DNA of 64,000 bases from Helichrysum umbraculigerum (taxonomy: Eukaryota > Streptophyta > Magnoliopsida > Asterales > Asteraceae): the NCBI GenBank assembly GCA_949592205.1, contig CATIUR010000003.1:165033759-165097758 (forward strand), in the 5' to 3' direction. The translations under genes were made by a program, and so were the position numbers. This document shows, one piece after another, positions 57,576 through 64,000 of this stretch (the stretch's first letter is position 1; each line of letters starts with the position of its first letter). Below the pieces are notes generated by a model. The model worked only from the letters and a program-made list of their open reading frames with translations, was not told the origin of the DNA and made no database searches.

Positions 57576-60242
57576 TGTGACAACCGTCAATTTAGGACTA
57601 TAATTTAGTGCCTAATCAAATTTAATACATGTAATTAGTTCTGTGTTAGGCTAATTAATGTATCAATTCTTATATATATTGCTGAATATGTATCTACAAT
57701 TATACGGTTTGTTTAAATCGTGCAAGTTCCAAATCGAATGAATTTCGATAAAATAAGTACGGACGTTGGTGAACAATTTTATTTAGAATATTATTTGTTA
57801 TGATATCTCGTATCCAAATTTTATCACACAATTTATATAAACGCGAACAAAATGTAATTTCGCAAATAAATAAAACGAATTTCAATTTAGATACCCCAAA
57901 TGGATAATTGATAAATTATTTTAATAAAACATTTTATAATAAATTCGTAATTTAAAACGTAAAACTTAATTTATAACGTAAATATTTAACGTTAAACGAT
58001 CGGGAAAACGAGCACCCCACGGGACAAGAAGACGTAGACTGAAAAGGGTATTTAAACCCCTCACCATCACCATCTTTTTCATTTTTCTCTTTTCTCTCCC
58101 TCTCACCTCCACCTTTTCTCTCTAAAAAGTGCAAAACCACCACCGTCTCTAAATCGCCAAAAAGGAGCCCGAATCGACCTTGGATCGTCATACTCGTTTG
58201 GAAGAAAACACTCACCGCATCCCGATCTATCATTCTACCTTTTCGGATTTTTGATCCGACACTTTGTAAGTTTCCGACAAATTACGAAATCTCTCGATTT
58301 TACTTACTTTTCATATATTATTGTTTGGATAAGCTTAATATGTCCCTATGAGGGTTGGGTAAAAGAATCAGACCAAACGGAAACCCGAAAACACGTTTTT
58401 GGCTCGAAATCCGTCAAACAGGTGATAGTGTCGCATGGATGAACCCAGACATGCGTCACTACTAGCGTCACTCCTTAAGTGCCGCTATACCTCCGATACC
58501 GACACTTCTTAAGTGTCGTATAAGCTCAAATGTTGGCCTCTGACCGTCACTACTGAAGTGACGCCTATATATACCTAGCGACACTTGTCAAGTGCCGCCA
58601 TATCCTCTTAGCCGACACTACATACCGTCACTAGATAAGTGACGCTCTCTATTCTATACCGACACTTCATAAGTGTCGCACATAATTTCCATTGTGATCT
58701 ATACCCGTCACTCTACAAGTGACGCCATACTATTTTACCCGACACTTAGTTAGTGCCGCTATGATACACGTCACTTCTTAAGTGACGCCCAATTGTCCGA
58801 AATTATTATTTTATACGACACTCCATAAGTGCCGCCGTTATGCTGAACCCGTCACTTCTGAAGTGACGCATACTATTACACACGACACTAGCCCAGTGAC
58901 GCTATACCTTCGAATCCGACACTTCACACGACACTTCCTTAGTGTCGCATGATATCCCTTAGTGACGCCCATAGTGACGCATAAAACAGCAGGTTTTCCA
59001 AATATTTTTACACCAAGTGTCGAGACTTTACAACTTCAAATGCTTATTCCATACGACTTTTGGAACATAATGGGACTTATATTTCAAGTGTAACACTTCA
59101 AAAACATGACGACAACAATAACACTTTCATCTCAACTAATCACCAACGGGCCGTACGCGTTTTCAAAACATACTTCAAAATCAAACAAGTCGTTGTAACT
59201 TGTATCAATTTAATCAAACAAGTCGTTGTAACTTGTATCAATTTAATCAAACAAGTCGTAGTAACTTGTAACAATACAATCAACCAAATCGGGGTAATTT
59301 GGACATTAAGTTAGACAAACAATTCCAATGGTAGTCTTTCGAGATACCAATACAATTAATGACAATTCAAGTGTCGTGGACACGTTCAGGTTTTCAAGCC
59401 TTTGGACACCAACTCACAGCTAATTACTTCAAGTTATTAAGTTAAACACTTCAAGAACCAGGTGAGTTTCATGGCCCCATTTTCACTACTTTTACTAGGG
59501 GTGTGATATTACTACTCGATTTTGTTTCACAAGTAGAACGCAAGTGCCAAACTTCAAATACTACATGAGTTTCAAGCTAATCAATTTAAAGTCCTCCATA
59601 AGCATAGTCTCTAGTATTTTATAGCGTGAATGTTAGTATATGATATCATATGGGATTGACAATCCTCATCCGGGTTAGCACGCACTAACCGGTCAAACGG
59701 ATGTATTAGCATTTGGGAAGACGAGTGTTGATTAGGCACTCGTAGGAGGCATTTCAAGTTAGGTTTCCTTAATTGGGCCTGACAAATCAAGTTAAGCTCA
59801 GACTATGTGCTCATGGACAGTATAACTTTTATCTTGCTTAATTGCATTTTAAATTCAATATAAATCTTGCGGTTCTTACAACTATACATTGACATACAAA
59901 CCTGTGAGCTCACCAGCGTTTTCGCTGACCCATTTTAGTATTTATCACAGGTACCCAGCAGTAGTTTGGCTGCACAAGCAGGAATTATTAGCTCGAGTCA
60001 GCATACATACAACTAGAGATTGGACTGCATTATTATATTTTGTAAAAGTAATTATGCTATGTAATCTCTCAATTTCAGGAAACGAGCTAATGTAACTATA
60101 TTTTGATGTAAACATTTACTTTATTTATACAAGTTTAAAACGACGCATATAGTGGTCGTTCATTATATCTTATGTGCTTTGTATATTGATTAGTGACACC
60201 CAAATCAAGCTTCCGCAAATCATTAAATTTGGGGGTGTCACA
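57576..60242 (+). repeat. Element D LTR 3
   Basis: 2667 bp ending GGGTGTCACA, followed by AATTT. It shares ACTATA with LTR 1. It has its own change (GTGTCGTATAAG for GTGTCGCATAAG near 58518). Hairpin array at 58463-58981. Confidence 0.95.
58463..58981 (+). repeat. Alternating hairpin array in D LTR 3
   Basis: Copy of 43269-43787. Confidence 0.93.
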
Positions 60243-60247
60243 AATTT

Positions 60248-60644
60248 TCATTAATGGACAAAATATAAGGATTGGAGGTGAACCAAGAAATTTGATTGTC
60301 ATGATATACATACGAGAAAACAAAGTATAAGGATTGCTGGCGAAAAAACAAAGTATAGGAAACAATGGTGAGAATGTTTATAAACCACATGGAGTGTCCA
60401 TCCAATTTAATCTATAAAAAGCGAAAAGAAAAAAAAAAGTATTAATTAGTTTTGGGAAAATGATTTATCTAAATCATTTCATCCTAATAATCTTCTTGTA
60501 TTCCGGGGTTATGACATATTTATTCAATAATTCTCTTTCTAATAGTGATTCTTGATTTTTTTACGTGTCATTAATTTATTGAATAGGATATGATACTCGT
60601 AAGTTTGAATATATATAGTTGATATAAGTCGACAAAGTAATAAC
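60248..60644. other. Spacer between D array and copia LTR
   Basis: AT-rich; the minus-strand 76-codon ORF overlaps LTR 3 and is not credible. No other feature. Confidence 0.4.
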
Positions 60645-60830
60645 TGTTGTGAAATCTTCATGGGCTTAATCCATGAACTTGTGGATAGCCCACCACTACC
60701 AACTAGTCTATTAGGGTTTTCTATAATCCCTATATATACTTATCATTTGTATACTTATTATGTATGAATCACTCAATAAGATCTCTCTCTTCCTCTCTAC
60801 TTATCATACTTGTTCTTTATATTTACAACA
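60645..60830 (+). repeat. Copia 5' LTR
   Basis: About 186 bp, TGTTGTGAAATC to TTTACAACA. It contains TATATATAC near 60730-60740 and a TCTCTCTCTTCC stretch downstream, consistent with promoter and leader. Confidence 0.85.
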
Positions 60831-60832
60831 CG

Positions 60833-60845
60833 TTATCAGCACGAG
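60833..60845 (+). promoter_or_regulatory. Copia primer-binding site
   Basis: TTATCAGCACGAG just after the LTR, the typical site of short-LTR plant copia elements, matching part of initiator tRNA-Met. Confidence 0.8.
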
Positions 60846-61836
60846 TCTCTCTTTAAGTTTAAGGTTTATACTTCGGCAGTATTTCTTGAGGTACGACACA
60901 AATTTTTCCGTTCACTCAAATATGCTTTCTTTATAATTATAATATGTGAATGGCATGTTCTATAAGCTATATGAGTTATTATGCGATGTATGTTTTCATA
61001 TCTTAACATGTGTTTCTTCGACAACAATAGAATCTGACATTAGGCCATAAATTTAATGATGTATGATTTATTTATATTTGATTGATGATTTCATGGTATA
61101 AAAATTATCATATCTAAGATCACAATTTTTTTTTTTTTAATCATGTGTTTTTTTTTTATGATCTCTGATATCAGATATATTAATTTGATGATTTACATTC
61201 GACTTGTTTTATGTGATCAATGTTTATCAATATTAAATTCAACGATTATATTCGACTTGTACTCTATGATCAGTATTTATCGATTCAAACTTATATGATT
61301 TTGATCAAACCTATATATGATTTATTGTCTATTTAGTTAATATATATTATATATTTATATAATGAATAATGATGATACATGTGTGCCATGAATTACATAA
61401 GTATTCCATACGTGGCAACTTGCAACAATTGATTAACAAGGAATTGACACATATATATATGTAGATGTAGATTTAAATATGCTTTATTTGATACTTATGT
61501 ACTATTAGAGCTTAATTTCATGTTATTATTAAATTATCATTGATCTATAATTATGTGATAGCAAAGTTGTGAGATTGACAGCAATATATATGGCAGTAAG
61601 AAATTTTTTTTTATCCTGAACTTTTCAATCATGATTTTATTTTAAGCTAATCTCTCTAGGATTGTTTATTTATCTTCGATTTCATCATTTATACGATTAA
61701 AATTTTACAATTTTTTTATTGTCGGTCGTACAATTGATTCATGATCCACGTATACTACCATAATATATTTAGCGATTAATAATCAATTGTTAATAAGAAG
61801 AATCAATGTTATCTATAAACTCTTTTGTAATTTACA
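60846..61836 (+). other. Copia leader / decayed 5' coding region
   Basis: AT-rich and without an open frame. Repeated motifs such as TTCGACTTGT and TATGATC occur around 61198-61300. Nothing else identifiable. Confidence 0.4.
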
Positions 61837-62573
61837 AGAACAATCAATGTTCTATTGTGATTATACAAGGAGAATTTTTATTTGTTATTATATTACAAGA
61901 ACAATCAATGTTCTCTTGTGATTATACAAGGAGAATTTTTATTTGTTATTATATTACAAGAACAATCAATATTCTATTGTATCTGCATAAAAAGAATCGA
62001 TATACAATACCTCAAGTTATTGTTATATTGATGTATATGTTATGATTCACCAATATGAATCAAATAATATAACCTCATGTTAATGTTATTATTTATAAGA
62101 TCCTCAAGATCTTATTATTATTATTTCAATTCATAACCTCATGTTATGATTTAAATCCTTCCACAATGATCTCTTAACGAGAATCAAAACATATAACATC
62201 ATGTTATTATCATACCACTTTTATTTTTCTTAGATCATCATGATCTATATATTATGATCTCTTCAAGGGGATTAAAAGTATACATAACATCATGTTATTG
62301 TTTAAAGATCATCAAGATCTACCATTATCTTCACAAAAATAATTATAAATTAACATAACATCAAGTTATTGTTTTATTGATATTTATATTATGATTCACC
62401 AAAAATGAATCAAATAACATAACTTCATGTTGATGTTATTGTTAAGATCCTCAAGATCTGTAGCTGTTATATATTTTTAAAATTCTCAAGATCCACAATG
62501 ATCTCCTATAGAGAATTTATAATTAAGATAACCTCATGTTATTGTCATATTTTGGTTAGAACCTCAAGTTCTA
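61837..62573 (+). repeat. Hairpin array with conserved MTCAW loop in copia leader
   Basis: At least fifteen short inverted repeats. AGAAC-AATCAAT-GTTCT occurs at 61837-61853 and again at about 61898, with a mutated third copy (ATTCT) near 61959. GATTCA...TGAATC occurs at 62044 and about 62392. The five-base-loop units include ATAAGATC-CTCAA-GATCTTAT (62095-62115), CATAAC-CTCAT-GTTATG (62132-62148), ATAAC-ATCAT-GTTAT (62192), TAGATC-ATCAT-GATCTA (about 62231), AGATC-ATCAA-GATCT (about 62306), AGATC-CTCAA-GATCT (about 62445), ATAAC-CTCAT-GTTAT (about 62528) and AGAAC-CTCAA-GTTCT (about 62558). In these the loop is CTCAA, CTCAT, ATCAT or ATCAA, closed by C-G. Confidence 0.85.
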
Positions 62574-63129
62574 TCATTATCTTTTAATTAATCAACTCAA
62601 AAGTTATTTAATTTGGTGAGACAACAGACTATATGATCTAGTCTTACAAAATAAAGTTTCTTTTTCTAACCTACTCTTATTTCAATTGTCAATTGAAACA
62701 TACTATTACACTTATATATTTTGGTTAATCTTGATTAAAATAAAATGTTTGTTTGATAAAGTGTATGTAATTTTGAATATCATTTTTTTTTCTCTTTCTC
62801 CTTTTTGGAGTTAATGTTAGAGATTACAAAATTGAAAAATCACTACTTTTAAGAGTGTCTCCAATTATCTCTTATGAATATTTTTTATTTTTTATTTTTT
62901 TTTAAATTCATCACATTTCATACAATTTTGGAGACTAAATTGATACTGGTAACAAGGTTTCTCGATAAGACAATGCCAAAATAATGATATTTCTTGGTCA
63001 TCATCTAAATGAGAACTTTAAAGAGAATATTTAACGGTGAAATATCTGTTAGAATTATGTTAAAACCTAAAAAAAAGGTTTTTACCATCAAAAGCAATCA
63101 ATGCTTTAAAACTCATTTAAACTAGATGC
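62574..63129. other. Decayed copia interior
   Basis: AT-rich; no intact motif identified between the hairpin array and the pre-integrase-like stretch. Confidence 0.4.
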
Positions 63130-64000
63130 ACCTCATGTTGCAATATTATGGCTTTGATTATACGTCGTATTCTATGGCTTCGATTATAAAATAAAACGTG
63201 CAATTGAAGCACGTATGGCCATAAACTTCATGTTTAATGGACCATGACTATTAGATTAATTGGCAAGACCGGTGAGACCATCCCGGGTCAATCATGATGC
63301 GAAAAGTATAATGGAACCTCAAGTTTCATCGACATAATAATTTTACACGCATTGCTCTCAATAAATGTTTATACGTACCGACTATAGTTGGGACTCATTC
63401 CCTTATAATTCTGAAATCAACAAATGGGTATTTCATATCCACACCATTTAGAGTTTTAAATCGATGCATCGTCTAAATGGTCATGAAAATCGCAACCTAA
63501 AGTTTGCGTGACTAAGTAACTCGGTAAATGAGATTACGAGTACATATTTCAGAATATCAAATTTTATTTTGATAAAGTCAGTGGACGTATATATTGTTTA
63601 AATACATCAACGTTTTCAGTTGATTATAATAAGTGTTGAACATATATTAGTTCATTCACAAATTGTTTTTGTTAAAAGGTTTAGTTGATTGCAAATCAAC
63701 ATCTATTATGAGAGCAACAATGATATGGGGCCATATTAATATAAATGCAATAATTCGCATCGTGCCAATGGAAATAAGATTTCTTCTCCCGTATAATTCA
63801 TTTTTGGTCATCAAAAAGATATATCATATATATTTTTATTTGTGCAATATGCTCAACCATAACGCACAACTATTAGACCAAAAGGGGAAATCTTAAAACA
63901 ACTTAAATTGAAAATGAATTATCAATATATAATATTGATCCTCATAGTATATGAACTCCAAGTTCAAATGATAATTCATTTTTGATAAATGCCAGACATA

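Larger units (their letters stand above)
42382..60242 (+). mobile_element. Tandem Ty3/gypsy array, family D: LTR-internal-LTR-internal-LTR
   Basis: Three near-identical 2667-bp LTRs (42382, 49979, 57576) separate two 4930-bp internal regions, an exact 7597-bp period. The whole array has one 5-bp duplication AATTT (42377-42381 and 60243-60247), so it arose from one insertion by later unequal LTR recombination. Scattered single differences between copies (such as ACTATA versus ACTCTA at LTR position about 21, and residue changes in the ORFs) argue against a simple assembly duplicate. Confidence 0.95.
60645..64000 (+). mobile_element. Ty1/copia (Ale-like) element, 5' part
   Basis: LTR, primer-binding site and leader with a hairpin array, followed by decayed coding sequence that continues past the window. 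Sequence from about 63130 matches 160-548 and from about 63534 matches 22758-23290 of the left copia element. The pre-integrase motif is still partly legible near 63250-63300. No intact ORF. Confidence 0.85.

Overview
The window is plant nuclear DNA, almost certainly from a eudicot and possibly an asterid (the clade is inference from element style). It is AT-rich and consists mostly of nested transposable elements: long-LTR Ty3/gypsy chromoviruses primed by initiator tRNA-Met, Ale-like Ty1/copia elements, hAT, PIF/Harbinger, MULE-like and CACTA MITEs, Helitrons and a truncated LINE. Only one ordinary host gene is convincing: a small two-exon secreted EG45-like/plant natriuretic peptide-type gene on the minus strand at 25.9-26.5 kb.

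Layout. 1-548 and 22758-25376 are the two halves of a decayed copia element. It is split by gypsy element C (549-22757, target-site duplication GATTG). The 5' LTR of C is itself split at CTTCC by a composite insertion (1226-14584). That composite is a complete element A (1226-11865) fused to the 3' end and LTR of a related family B (11866-14584). A 212-bp CACTA MITE sits in the copia 3' LTR. From 25.4 to 42.4 kb lie the peptide gene, a solo LTR with perfect TSD (27002-28991), two small Helitrons, long AT/TG microsatellites, a five-level nest of DNA transposons (33298-37741), an inverted-repeat element with a telomere-like core (37789-38598), further MITEs and a 5'-truncated LINE. From 42382 to 60242 is a tandem gypsy array LTR-internal-LTR-internal-LTR (family D) flanked by one TSD (AATTT). 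Both internal copies carry an uninterrupted 1480-codon gag-pol, so D is the only apparently competent element here. 60645-64000 is the 5' part of a second Ale-like copia element running off the window.

The most unusual signal lies outside the proteins. The LTRs of gypsy families A, C and D carry arrays of short hairpins whose stems alternate between GTCACT/AGTGAC and GACACT/AGTGTC, a compensatory swap from unit to unit. Family B has, at the corresponding place, an unrelated array of nine AGCCG-AA-CGGCT palindromes with a 22-bp period. The copia element at the right edge has its own array of hairpins downstream of the primer-binding site, in which the loop (consensus MTCAW) is conserved and the stems vary. 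All three look like structured leader RNA. The four gypsy LTR families also share a perfect CAG|GTGAGT donor and a CAG|GTAC acceptor-like site about 0.5 kb apart. Families A and C share an additional coiled-coil ORF upstream of gag that the intact family D has lost.

All coordinates and comparisons were made by eye; percentages and counts are approximate.
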